From Planctomycetota bacterium (GTDB taxonomy: Bacteria > Planctomycetota > UBA1135 > UBA2386), in assembly GCA_016873195.1 (NCBI GenBank), contig VGXW01000005.1, forward strand, positions 1-44,565: a stretch of DNA of 44,565 nt. Reading direction: 5' to 3'. The translations under genes were made by a program, and so were the position numbers. Below the pieces are notes generated by a model. It was not told the origin of the DNA, searched no databases, and saw only the letters and a list, made by a program, of their open reading frames with translations. Of the stretch, positions 17,654 through 26,061 are shown in pieces; the stretch's first letter is position 1, and each line of letters starts with the position of its first letter.

Positions 17654-19078
17654 ATGGAGCAAGACACCTTCGTCGGCCGCAGGCTCTACCTCGAACGCCT
17701 GCGCGCCCACCTGGACGCGGTGGTCGCCGACGGCAGGGGGCGCATGCTCGCGGTTCGCGGCCGGCGCCAGTGCGGCAAGTCGCGCCTCGTCTCCCGCTTC
17801 GTCGCCAAGGCGAAGCTCCCGGCGTTCTACTTCACCGGCTCCCGGCAGGCGACCGTGGCGGCCGACCTGCAGTCGTTCGTCGCCGACGCCGCCGAACGCT
17901 CCACGCTGCCCGGCCGCGACGCCTTCGCCGGCGCCGTGATGCCCGGGTGGGAGGCAGCTCTGCGCATGGTCGCCAACGCCCTGCCCAAGTCCGGTCCCGC
18001 GATCGTCGTGATCGACGAGCTGCCATGGCTGCTGGAAAGGGACCCCGGCCTCGAAGGCACCCTGCAGAAGCTGTGGGACACGGTGTTCCAGCACCTGCCA
18101 GTGCTGCTGATCCTGGTCGGTTCGGATCTGTCGATGATGGAGGCACTGCAGACTCACGGCCGCCCCCTCTTCGGGCGCCCGCACGAGATGGTGGTCGAGC
18201 CGTTCCACGTCGCCGACGTCGCCAGCATGCTCGGCCTGGACGATCCGGCCAGCGCATTCGACGCCTGGCTCGTCACCGGGGGATACCCGCGCCTGCTGCT
18301 CGAGTGGCGGCGAAGCCAGAGCCTGGGTCGCTTCCTCGATGCGCAGCTGCGCGACGAGAACTCGGACCTCATGGTCATCGGCGCGCGCGTGCTCGCCGCG
18401 GAGTTCCCGTTCGAGGTGCAGGCCCGCCATGTGCTGTCCAACCTGGGCAGCGGCGAACGCTCCTTCACCGCCTTGCAGTCGCTGGCCGGGATCCGGGCGG
18501 CAGCGCTGCAGCGGTCCCTGGAACTGCTGCGCACGCAGAAGCGCCTGGTCGAAGTGGACCTGCCGCTCTCCACCAGACCGTCGCGCGAGAGCCGCTACCG
18601 CGTCGCCGACCCCTACCTGCGCTTCTGGCTGCGCTTCCTGGAGCCTTCCGCGGCCGACATCGCGCGCGGCAGGCCTGACCTGGCACGCGCACGGTTCGAC
18701 CGCGACTGGACGACGTTCCGCGGCCGCGCGATCGAGCCCGTGGTCCGCACTTCGGTGCTGCGCCTGTGCGCCGGCCACCGCGAGTTCGCCGACGTGGGTG
18801 CCGTCGGCGGCTACTGGACGCGGACCAACGATGTCGAGGTGGACCTCGTCGGCGCCGACCGCGTGGGCACGGCGCGGCGCGTGGTGTTCGTCGGCTCGAT
18901 CAAGTGGCGAGAGCGAAGCCCCTTCGCCCGCCCGGACCTTGACGCGTTGCTGCACAACCGCGCCCGGGTGCCCGGCGGCGGCGCCGCCAAGGTGGTCGCC
19001 GTCGCGCGCGCCGGCGCGACCGTGCGTGGGCTCGATGCGTCGTTCTCCCCCGAGGACCTGCTCGTTGCCTGGAAGTAG
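17654..19078 (+). CDS. Archaeal-type AAA ATPase with C-terminal DUF234 (PD-(D/E)XK-like) domain
   Basis: 474 residues. The N-terminal ATPase (about 1-230) has VGRRLYLERLRAHL, Walker A RGRRQCGKSRLV, Walker B AIVVIDELPWLL and the sensor-like ILVGSDLSMME. A winged-helix-like middle (SLAGIRAAALQRSLELLRTQ) is followed by the family's RYRVADPYLRFWLRFLEP. The tail (about 360-440) has FRGRAIEPVVR, VGGYWTRTNDVEVDLVGAD and VFVGSIKW, matching the DUF234 nuclease-like pattern; the usual glutamate before the lysine is serine. These ATPases are widespread and poorly characterised, often linked to mobile DNA. It stands alone behind a palindrome that touches its start codon. Confidence 0.85.
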   Translation: MEQDTFVGRRLYLERLRAHLDAVVADGRGRMLAVRGRRQCGKSRLVSRFVAKAKLPAFYFTGSRQATVAADLQSFVADAAERSTLPGRDAFAGAVMPGWEAALRMVANALPKSGPAIVVIDELPWLLERDPGLEGTLQKLWDTVFQHLPVLLILVGSDLSMMEALQTHGRPLFGRPHEMVVEPFHVADVASMLGLDDPASAFDAWLVTGGYPRLLLEWRRSQSLGRFLDAQLRDENSDLMVIGARVLAAEFPFEVQARHVLSNLGSGERSFTALQSLAGIRAAALQRSLELLRTQKRLVEVDLPLSTRPSRESRYRVADPYLRFWLRFLEPSAADIARGRPDLARARFDRDWTTFRGRAIEPVVRTSVLRLCAGHREFADVGAVGGYWTRTNDVEVDLVGADRVGTARRVVFVGSIKWRERSPFARPDLDALLHNRARVPGGGAAKVVAVARAGATVRGLDASFSPEDLLVAWK

Positions 19079-19163
19079 CCCTCACGACGATTCCTGTCGG
19101 CGCCCCGGAACAGCCGATAGCATCGGTTCGCCGGTCCCCCGCGGCCGGCCCCGAGGATCCGCC

Positions 19164-20318
19164 ATGAGCAAGGCCAGAGCGGCGAAGAAGCCCGTCGCCC
19201 AGAACGGCACCCCGAACCCCGCGATCCGCAAGATCGGCATCAGCACCGGCGGCGGCGACGCGCCCGGCCTCAACGCCGTGATCCGCGCCGTCGTGCTCGC
19301 CGCGCACAACCACGGCTGGGAGTGCTGCGGCATCCGCGACGGCTACTCGGGCATGCTGTCGCCCGCGCGCTACCCGCAGGGCGGCATGATCCCGCTCAAC
19401 CCGCAGTCGGTGCGCGGCATCACGCACCTCGGCGGCACGCTGCTCGGCACGACGAACGTCGGCCACCCGCTGCACTACCCGACCCAGCTGCGCTCCGGCA
19501 AGATCGTCGAGCGCGATCGCTCCGACGAACTCGTGCAGGCGCTCGGCGAGGCCCGCATCGACGCGGTCGTGGCGATCGGCGGCGACGGGTCGCTCGGCAT
19601 CGCCAAGGTGCTCGCCGACAAGGGCGTGCGCGTCGTCGGCGTGCCGAAGACGATCGACAACGACCTCGACGGCACGGTGGTCACGTTCGGTTTCGACACC
19701 GCGGTCTCGTTCGCGACCGACTGCCTCGACCGGCTGCACACGACCGCCGCCTCGCACCACCGCATCATGGTCGTCGAGGTGATGGGCCGCTACGCGGGCT
19801 GGATCGCGCTGGCCGCGGGCGTCGCCGGCTCCGCGGACGCCGTGCTGATCCCCGAGATCCCCTACGACCTCGGCACCGTCGTCGACAAGGTGCAGAAGCG
19901 CGACCGCGCCGGTGCCGGCTTCTCGATCGTCGTCGTCGCCGAGGGTGCGATGCCCAGGGGCGGCAAGGCCTCCGTGATCGAGAAGCGGCTCGGCGCGATG
20001 GACCGGCTCGGTGGTGCCGGCGAACGCGTGGCCAAGGCCCTGCAGCAGACGACCGGCAAGGAGACGCGCCACGTCGTGCTCGGCCACCTGCTGCGCGGCG
20101 GCACGCCGACCGCGGCCGACCGCCAGATCTCGCTGCGTTTCGGCGCCGCGGCGGTGCGCGCGCTGGCCGAGGGCAAGAGCGGCGTGATGGTCGCGCTCGA
20201 CCCGCCGACCGTGCGCTACGTGCCGCTCGGGGTGGCGACGAAGCGCATGAAGGTCGTGCCGCTCGACTGCGACACGGTGCTGACCGCGCGCGAACTCGGC
20301 ATGTGCCTGGGCGACTAG
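19164..20318 (+). CDS. pfkA: 6-phosphofructokinase (group III type)
   Basis: 384 residues. Motifs: GISTGGGDAPGLNAVIRAVV, DGYSGML, VVAIGGDGSLGIAKVL, VGVPKTIDNDLDGTVVTFGF, SHHRIMVVEVMGRYAGWIAL and LIPEIPYDL. It phosphorylates fructose 6-phosphate in glycolysis. The phosphate-donor positions are mixed: GGDGS (Gly, typical of ATP users) with PKTIDND (Lys, common in PPi and group III enzymes). ATP is the likelier donor, but this is not certain. The ATG at 19164 starts a basic extension (SKARAAKKP) before the first strand. A TAGCAT hexamer at 19118-19123 could be its -10 box. Confidence 0.94.
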   Translation: MSKARAAKKPVAQNGTPNPAIRKIGISTGGGDAPGLNAVIRAVVLAAHNHGWECCGIRDGYSGMLSPARYPQGGMIPLNPQSVRGITHLGGTLLGTTNVGHPLHYPTQLRSGKIVERDRSDELVQALGEARIDAVVAIGGDGSLGIAKVLADKGVRVVGVPKTIDNDLDGTVVTFGFDTAVSFATDCLDRLHTTAASHHRIMVVEVMGRYAGWIALAAGVAGSADAVLIPEIPYDLGTVVDKVQKRDRAGAGFSIVVVAEGAMPRGGKASVIEKRLGAMDRLGGAGERVAKALQQTTGKETRHVVLGHLLRGGTPTAADRQISLRFGAAAVRALAEGKSGVMVALDPPTVRYVPLGVATKRMKVVPLDCDTVLTARELGMCLGD

Positions 20319-20436
20319 GCACGGCCGCCGGCTCGCCCGACCGCCCGCTGCCCGGCCGCCCCCCGCGCCGCCCGCCCCCGGACCCGGCCGCGGCTGCCGA
20401 AAAACGGGCCCGCCTACGTCTTCCGGCGGCTGCGCC

Positions 20437-20454
20437 GCGGCCCTCCGGCCGCGA
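20437..20454 (+). terminator. Hairpin between pfkA and the ALDH7 gene
   Basis: CGCGGCC-CTCC-GGCCGCG is a perfect 7-bp stem with a 4-nt loop, 34 bp before the dehydrogenase ATG. It has no U-tract. It could end the pfkA transcript or act in the ALDH leader. Confidence 0.3.
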
Positions 20455-20487
20455 CCATCCGCGCTTTCCCAGCACCCCCTCCCACGC

Positions 20488-22014
20488 ATGAACCGCGACT
20501 TCCTGAAGGACCTCGGCATCGAGGCGAACAACTCCGGTGCCTTCGACGGCAAGTGGCTGCCCACCAAGGCCGGCCAACATCCCATCCGCTCGCCGATCGA
20601 CGGCAGCCTGATCGCCAACGTGATGGCGGGCGACGTCGACGACTACTGGCGCTGCAGCAAGGCGGCCCAGGCGGCGTTCCTGCGCTGGCGCGAGGTGCCG
20701 CCGCCCAAACGCGGCGACTACGTGCGGCGCATGGGCGACGCGTTCCGGGCGAAGAAGGAGCAGCTCGGCAAGCTGATCACGCTCGAGGGCGGCAAGATCG
20801 TGCAGGAAGGGCTCGGCGAGGTGCAGGAGTGCATCGACATCGCCGACTTCGCGGTCGGCCTGTCGCGCCAGCTCTACGGCCTCACGATCGCGAGCGAACG
20901 GCCGCAGCACCACATGCGCGAGACGTGGCACCCGCTCGGCTGCGTCGGCGTGATCACGGCCTTCAACTTCCCGATGGCGGTCTGGGCCTGGAACACGATG
21001 CTGGCACTGGTCTGCGGCGACCCGTGCCTGTGGAAGCCGTCGCACCGCACGCCGCTGTGCGCGATCGCGCTGACGAAGCTCGCCGCCGAGGTGCTCGGCC
21101 CCGAGTGGTCGGCGCTCGTGCCGATGATCCTCGGCCACGACAGCAAGGTCGGCCACGCGATGGTCGGCGACCCGAACATGGTGCTGATCTCGGCGACCGG
21201 CAGCACGCGCATGGGCAAGAACATCGGCCCGCGCGTCGCGGAGCGCTTCGGCCGCTCGCTGCTCGAACTCGGCGGCAACAACGCGATCGTCGTGCTCGCC
21301 GACGCGGACCTGGCACTGGCGACCCGCGCGATCCTGTTCGGCGCGGTCGGCACCGCGGGCCAGCGCTGCACCAGCACGCGGCGCCTGTTGATCGAGAAGC
21401 CGATCTACGACGACCTCGTCGGCCGGCTGATCAAGGCCTACGGGCAGTGCAAGGTCGGCGACCCGAGCGACGGCAAGACCCTGGTCGGCCCGCTGATCGA
21501 CCAGGACGCCGGCAAGACGTTCGACGAGGCGATCGCGACGATCAGGCAGCAGGGCGGCGAGATCCTGTGCGGCGGCAAGCGCGCGAAGGTGCCCGCCGCG
21601 CTGCAGGGCGGCGCCTACGTCGAGCCGACGATCGTGCGCGCGCATGCAGGCATGGCGATCGTCAAGGAGGAGACGTTCGCGCCGATCCTCTACGCGATCC
21701 CGGTCAAGGATGCCGACGAGGCGCTGCACCTGAACAACGACGTGCCGCAGGGGCTCTCTTCGTCGATCTTCACCAGCAACGTGCGCGAGGCGGAGCGCTT
21801 CCTGTCCGCGGCCGGCAGCGACTGCGGCATCGCCAACGTCAACATCGGCACCAGCGGTGCGGAGATCGGCGGCGCGTTCGGCGGCGACAAGGAGACCGGC
21901 GGCGGCCGCGAGTCGGGCAGCGACTGCTGGAAGATCTACATGCGCCGGCAGACCAGCACGGTGAACTGGGGCAAGGCGCTGCCGCTCGCGCAGGGCATCC
22001 ACTTCGGGGATTGA
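20488..22014 (+). CDS. ALDH7-family dehydrogenase (alpha-aminoadipic semialdehyde dehydrogenase type)
   Basis: 508 residues. Catalytic motifs are intact: the oxyanion region VITAFNFPMAVWAWN, the base in LELGGNNAIVV and the nucleophile in GTAGQRCTSTRR. The KEETFAPILY segment and the antiquitin tail IGGAFGGDKETGGGRESGSD point to ALDH7 rather than generic ALDH. Relatives oxidise alpha-aminoadipate semialdehyde/piperideine-6-carboxylate in lysine breakdown using NAD+. No other lysine-catabolic gene is nearby. It is probably monocistronic, following pfkA by 169 bp and ending at a strong hairpin. Confidence 0.9.
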   Translation: MNRDFLKDLGIEANNSGAFDGKWLPTKAGQHPIRSPIDGSLIANVMAGDVDDYWRCSKAAQAAFLRWREVPPPKRGDYVRRMGDAFRAKKEQLGKLITLEGGKIVQEGLGEVQECIDIADFAVGLSRQLYGLTIASERPQHHMRETWHPLGCVGVITAFNFPMAVWAWNTMLALVCGDPCLWKPSHRTPLCAIALTKLAAEVLGPEWSALVPMILGHDSKVGHAMVGDPNMVLISATGSTRMGKNIGPRVAERFGRSLLELGGNNAIVVLADADLALATRAILFGAVGTAGQRCTSTRRLLIEKPIYDDLVGRLIKAYGQCKVGDPSDGKTLVGPLIDQDAGKTFDEAIATIRQQGGEILCGGKRAKVPAALQGGAYVEPTIVRAHAGMAIVKEETFAPILYAIPVKDADEALHLNNDVPQGLSSSIFTSNVREAERFLSAAGSDCGIANVNIGTSGAEIGGAFGGDKETGGGRESGSDCWKIYMRRQTSTVNWGKALPLAQGIHFGD

Positions 22015-22041
22015 GGCGGGCGGGGCAGCGTGGCGGGCGCG

Positions 22042-22065
22042 ACCGGGGCGGCCGACCGCCCCGGT
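22042..22065. terminator. Bidirectional terminator-like hairpin
   Basis: ACCGGGGCGG-CCGA-CCGCCCCGGT is a perfect 10-bp stem with a 4-nt loop in the 92-bp gap between the convergent ALDH7 and DUF433 genes. It is the strongest intergenic hairpin I found. No U-tract is visible on either strand. Confidence 0.5.
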
Positions 22066-22106
22066 GGGCCCGTTCCCGGTTCCCGGCGCTGCTTCTCCGG
22101 CACGAG

Positions 22107-22337
22107 CTACGTGCTGGCGGGGTCGATCTGCGCGCGTCGCTCGCGCGCCGCAGCGAAGGCGAAGCACGCGAGCACGTCCGCGTGCGTCAACTGCGGGAAG
22201 TCCGCCAGCAGTTCCTGTTCGGTGCGGTCGCTGGCGAGGAAGTCGAGGATCTCGCCGACGGTCAGGCGCGTGCCCTTCACGCAGGCCTTGCCGAAGCGGA
22301 TGGCGGGGTCGATCGAGATCCGGTCCATTGGGTTCAT
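22107..22337 (-). CDS. DUF433 family protein (putative antitoxin)
   Basis: 76 residues with the DUF433 pattern: RISIDPAIRFGKACVKGTRL, TVGEILDFLASDRTEQELLADFPQLTHADV and an alanine-rich tail. The family has a small helix-turn-helix fold and usually serves as antitoxin or partner to a PIN-like (DUF5615) nuclease. No such partner lies on either side. The ATG at 22337 is preferred; a second in-frame ATG is at 22328. It sits 44 bp downstream of the GH127 gene on the same strand. The ORF track shows it only as the tail of a much longer frame. Confidence 0.8.
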   Translation of the reverse strand: MNPMDRISIDPAIRFGKACVKGTRLTVGEILDFLASDRTEQELLADFPQLTHADVLACFAFAAARERRAQIDPAST

Positions 22338-22381
22338 GGTCTGGCTCGGAGCACAGAGTAGCGGACCGGGCCGCCACCCAC

Positions 22382-24577
22382 TCACCGCCGCGCCGACAGC
22401 TCCGCGCAGGAACTGAACCCCTGCGCGGGCGCGTCGCCGCACGCGGGCACGCCGACCACGCGCAGTTCGAGCGCCGCGACTGCCTCGGCGAGCCGCAGCG
22501 TGAACGACTGCCCGTCGGCGAGCGGCGGCCGCACCGTCCCGCCGGTCACCGGGTACTCGTCGAGTTCCCCCACCGTGCGCCACTCCCCGTCGGGCGACGC
22601 ACGCACCTGCACGCGCGGCTTGCCCCTGCTCGTGTCGAACCAGCCGCCGTCGTGGAAACAGTGGCCGTGCGCGAACGCGACCTCGCGGATCGTCTGCACG
22701 CCATCGAAGGCGATCGCGTACCAGTCCTCGGCCGCCGGTTTGCCGTCGTAGGTGACGACGAAGCTGTCGCGGTCGCCGTCGGCGATCGCGCCGCGCACGT
22801 TGCCGGCGCGGCTCCGCGCCTCGCGCGCGGGCACCACTTCGCCCGGCACGAGCCCCGGCAGCCACACGCGGTAGCTGCCGCCGTCGCGCCCCGCCTCGGC
22901 GAACGGCGCGAGTTCCACCGGCACCGCGCGCGCCCCGTCGAGCAGTTCGATGCCCACGCGCAGGTCCGGACCCGGCAGCAGCCGCGGCGCCACGGAGCCC
23001 ACGGCGAGGCGCCGCACGTCGTCCGCCGCCACCGGCAGCGCCAGCACGCACGGCCCCCACTGCAACGCCACGCGCGCCTCGTCGTGCGGATCGGACAGGC
23101 GCGTGATCCCGCAACGCAGCGCGAGTTCGACCCCCTCACCCGGCCGCCAGCCCCGCGCGGGGATCGCGACGAAGCCCGCGCGCTCGATGCGGCGTTCCTC
23201 GCCCGCGACCTTCAGCACGGCCGGCACGCCCCACTCGGGCATGCGGATCCGCACCGGGAACTCGGCCGGCAGGTCCCCCGAGAACCGCAGCGCGACGTCG
23301 CCCGTGCGCGGCAGGCCGCTCGCCAGCGAGAACGCCACCTGCTTGCCGCCGAGCGTCGCTTCGCCGTGCATCGCGTCGAGCAGGTTCAGCACCAGGGCCC
23401 CGTCCGCTGCCGTGAACGCCGCCGCGCGCGGCAGCAGCGCCATGCCGCGCGCCCCGCTCGACGAGCAGCACGTGATCGAGCCGTCGTAGGGTTTGGTGCC
23501 GCGGAGCGGCGTGTAGTAGCACCAGCGCGCGCCACCCGGATGCTGCGCGGCCGCGAGGTGATTCCAGGCGGTGCGTTCGATCTCGTCGCCGAAGCGCGCC
23601 TCGCCCAGCAGGCGCAGCAGCTCGAGGTTCAGTTGCAGCCACGTCACCGACACGCAGGTCTCGCCGAGGTTCGCGAGCGGCCCCGCGGGCAGCCGGCCGC
23701 CGCCGGTGAACAGTTCGTGCACGCTCATGCTGCCGGTCGGCAGCCGTTCGTGGGCGACAACGTCGCGCCATGCCGCGAGCACCGGCTCGAGCCATTGCCG
23801 CTCGCCGGTGGCCCGGACCAGCGCGCACAGGCCGACCAGGTTCGACAGCATCTCGTAGGCCTTGGCGTTCGCGGTGCGCGCGACGCGGCCGTGCTCGCGC
23901 AGCGCCGCGGCGATGCGCGGCCCGCCGGGCCCGTCCCAGCTCGCGACGATCGACCGCGCGAAGGTGAGGTAGCGGTCGTCGCGCGTCGCGAGATGGAGGC
24001 GCACGATCGGCTCGAGCACCGAGGTCGCCGCCATGCCGACGTGCGTGCCGGCGGTGACGATGCTGCGGCCGCCCGGCGGGAACGTGGCCAGCAGCAGGTC
24101 GGCGGCGCGCCGCGCGGCCGCGAGGGCTTCGGCGTTGCCGGTCTGTGCGTGCACTTCGAGCAGGCCGAGCAACGCGTACTTGATCGTCCAGACGTCCCAG
24201 TCCGCGCCCGGCAGCAGCTGGAAGCGCTGGGCGGGCAGGTAGGCGCCGAGGTAGCCGTCCGCTTCCTGCGTGGCGAGGAACGCGGGCACCGTGGCGTCGA
24301 GCCGCGCCTTCAGCACGGGGTCGCGCGACTCGGCCCACGCGAGCGCCGCGGCGTGCAGCCACTTGCCGAGGTGTTCGCCCATCCAGGCCTGCTTGGCGGG
24401 GCGGTGCGTGAACGGCGCGAGCCGTTCCTGCAGGTCGACGCGGTCGAGCCAGGCGGTGCGGTTGGCGTGCACGCGCGCGCCGAGGAAGCCGTCGAGGTGC
24501 ACGGCGGTGGCGGGCAGCGGTTCGAGGGCTTCTGGCGACTGGGCGGCGAGCGAGAGCGTGAGCAGCGCGGCGAACAT
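22382..24577 (-). CDS. Secreted GH127-like glycosidase (DUF1680) with C-terminal discoidin-like domain
   Basis: 731 residues. A short hydrophobic leader (FAALLTLSLAAQS) suggests export. An (alpha/alpha)-barrel domain follows (FLGARVHANRTAWLDR, EADGYLGAYL, DVWTIKYALLGLLEVHAQTG). The metal and nucleophile set of GH127 is recognisable: a glutamate in HELFTGG, GETC and ITCC, corresponding to the Glu and Cys residues of bifidobacterial HypBA1. Known members remove beta-L-arabinofuranose, including from hydroxyproline-linked chains. The last ~120 residues (DWYAIAFDGVQTIREVAFAH, WRTVGEL) look like an F5/8-type carbohydrate-binding domain. Exact substrate is unknown. The leader is short, so a start upstream (ATG 24630) is possible; the 1,002-residue ORF is over-extended. 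Confidence 0.82.
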   Translation of the reverse strand: MFAALLTLSLAAQSPEALEPLPATAVHLDGFLGARVHANRTAWLDRVDLQERLAPFTHRPAKQAWMGEHLGKWLHAAALAWAESRDPVLKARLDATVPAFLATQEADGYLGAYLPAQRFQLLPGADWDVWTIKYALLGLLEVHAQTGNAEALAAARRAADLLLATFPPGGRSIVTAGTHVGMAATSVLEPIVRLHLATRDDRYLTFARSIVASWDGPGGPRIAAALREHGRVARTANAKAYEMLSNLVGLCALVRATGERQWLEPVLAAWRDVVAHERLPTGSMSVHELFTGGGRLPAGPLANLGETCVSVTWLQLNLELLRLLGEARFGDEIERTAWNHLAAAQHPGGARWCYYTPLRGTKPYDGSITCCSSSGARGMALLPRAAAFTAADGALVLNLLDAMHGEATLGGKQVAFSLASGLPRTGDVALRFSGDLPAEFPVRIRMPEWGVPAVLKVAGEERRIERAGFVAIPARGWRPGEGVELALRCGITRLSDPHDEARVALQWGPCVLALPVAADDVRRLAVGSVAPRLLPGPDLRVGIELLDGARAVPVELAPFAEAGRDGGSYRVWLPGLVPGEVVPAREARSRAGNVRGAIADGDRDSFVVTYDGKPAAEDWYAIAFDGVQTIREVAFAHGHCFHDGGWFDTSRGKPRVQVRASPDGEWRTVGELDEYPVTGGTVRPPLADGQSFTLRLAEAVAALELRVVGVPACGDAPAQGFSSCAELSARR

Positions 24578-24655
24578 GCGCGCAGTGTCCTGCGCGGGGG
24601 CGCGGCCGTCGACGGCGGCGGCCGTGCCCATGGCGCGTAGGATGAGTTGCGGCGC

Positions 24656-25249
24656 ATGCCTCCTCGCGGAGTTGCACCAGAACGCAGCATGGTGAACCTG
24701 CTCGATCGCCTCGACCGGCTGGGCCCGGTGTGCTTCACGCTGACGCTCTACGTCGCTCGGTGGCTCGTGCTGCTGCCGATGATGCCGATCCTGTCGGCGC
24801 TGACGCCGTCGGGGCCCGCGAACCGCGCGCTCGTCGAGAAGCTGCAGAGTTTCCCTCTGGGCGGCCTGTTCCTGAGCACCGTGCTCGTTGCGCCGGTCCT
24901 GGAGACCCTGATCGAGTGCACCCTGCCCTGCCTGCTGCTGCAGCGATTGGCTGGCCCCCCGCGCAACCCACCCGCGAGGCTCAGGCGCCGGACGATGCTC
25001 CGCGAACCCCGCGGCCAGCGGCGGCCGCAGGAGCGGCCCTGGATTCTCGTCGGCTTCTCCGCAGCCATCATGGTGCTGCTGCATCCGCTGGAAGTGCGGG
25101 TGATCGTGCCGACGGCGATCACCGGTGCGTTCCTCGGCTACACCTACGGCCACCTGGTCGCGCGCGGTCACGTCACCGCGTTCCTCGCGACGACGGCCTT
25201 CCACGGCGGCATCAACATGGTCGGAGTCGCCATTCTGGCCTTCCAGTGA
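24656..25249 (+). CDS. Divergent CPBP-like membrane protein
   Basis: About 197 residues with four or more hydrophobic helices (FTLTLYVARWLVLLPMMPIL, GLFLSTVLVAPVLETLI, ILVGFSAAIMVLLHPLEV, ITGAFLGYTYGHLVA). Three motifs recall CPBP/Abi intramembrane proteases: an acidic VLETLIEC in place of EExxxR, SAAIMVLLHP, and AFHGGIN (HxxxN). The first is degenerate, so activity is uncertain. Starts at TTG 24647, ATG 24656 or ATG 24689 are possible; GGATGAG lies just ahead. It is divergent from the GH127 gene with a 78-bp gap. Confidence 0.6.
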   Translation: MPPRGVAPERSMVNLLDRLDRLGPVCFTLTLYVARWLVLLPMMPILSALTPSGPANRALVEKLQSFPLGGLFLSTVLVAPVLETLIECTLPCLLLQRLAGPPRNPPARLRRRTMLREPRGQRRPQERPWILVGFSAAIMVLLHPLEVRVIVPTAITGAFLGYTYGHLVARGHVTAFLATTAFHGGINMVGVAILAFQ

Positions 25250-25386
25250 CGCGGCCTCGGGTGCCCGTGCCGAAGGACACGCGGCGAACGGGGCAGCGGT
25301 GCGGACCCGCGTCTGATTCGACGACGTCGCCGGCGCGACCGAGTCCAGGGCCGCAGTGGGAGAGGAAGCGGCGGCGCGGACGCCGG

Positions 25387-26061
25387 TCAATCCGCGAGAG
25401 CGGCCCGCAGATCCTCGCAGAACTGCGCGAACGCGCGGAGCGCAGCCAGGATGCCGAGGTCGACGCGCCTGGCCAGATCGGCACGCAGTTGTCCCGTCTG
25501 TTCCGTCCGTCGCGGTCGGTCGAGGCCCTCGGGAACGCGGTCATCGATCCAACTTCTCAGCTGGTCCTTGGCCTCACGGGGCTGCATCGACTCCGGATCC
25601 TGCGGCCGGTCGCGGTTGCCGAGCACCGCGACGACCGCTGCGTGGTCTGCGATCAGCCAGGCCTCGAACTCGCGCACCGGCACGGCGATCACGTGGGGCA
25701 GTTCAAGATCCGCAAGGTCTTGCAGCAGGCGGCGCCGTCGATCCCCGTGGCCGTCCTCGTCGACGAGCACGATGGCGACGTCGGGGCGCCGTGTCGGATC
25801 CGCGATCGTGAGCAGTCGCCTCAGGTTCTTCCGCACGAGCAGGTCGCTGCCTCGATGCGGCCTGGGCCCGAGGCGCAACGGGGAGAGGAACTGGACCGCG
25901 GCTTCCGGCAGGTTGCGGTCGCGAGCGACGACCCTGGCGACGAGAAGGTGGGCGGGACCGAGCATCTCCGCGGTGAGGAGTTCGCCCGGCTCGGGCAACC
26001 AGACCAGCGGACCGCGATCCTCGCCCGGGCCTTCCGCGTAGAGCAGGATGCGGGTCGACAT
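25387..26061 (-). CDS. DUF4276 / TOPRIM-like nuclease partner of the upstream ATPase
   Basis: 224 residues. The N-terminus has a TOPRIM-like layout: a first strand ending in a glutamate (ILLYAEGPGED, Glu10), then a strand ending in the DxD of VLVDEDGHGD (Asp101, Asp103), and later VPVREFEAWLIAD. This matches DUF4276, a family usually encoded beside AAA/OLD-like ATPases. The start codon shares one base with the ATPase stop, so the two are translationally coupled. Role is inferred: metal-dependent nucleic-acid cleavage triggered by the ATPase, as in OLD- or PARIS-like defence pairs. The acidic residues are intact. Confidence 0.72.
   Translation of the reverse strand: MSTRILLYAEGPGEDRGPLVWLPEPGELLTAEMLGPAHLLVARVVARDRNLPEAAVQFLSPLRLGPRPHRGSDLLVRKNLRRLLTIADPTRRPDVAIVLVDEDGHGDRRRRLLQDLADLELPHVIAVPVREFEAWLIADHAAVVAVLGNRDRPQDPESMQPREAKDQLRSWIDDRVPEGLDRPRRTEQTGQLRADLARRVDLGILAALRAFAQFCEDLRAALAD

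Noticed and set aside
20488-22014. P5C dehydrogenase completing hydroxyproline breakdown
   Set aside because: The antiquitin tail (GGDKETGGGRESGSD) places it in ALDH7, not the P5C dehydrogenase family (ALDH4). A link to HypD remains speculation.
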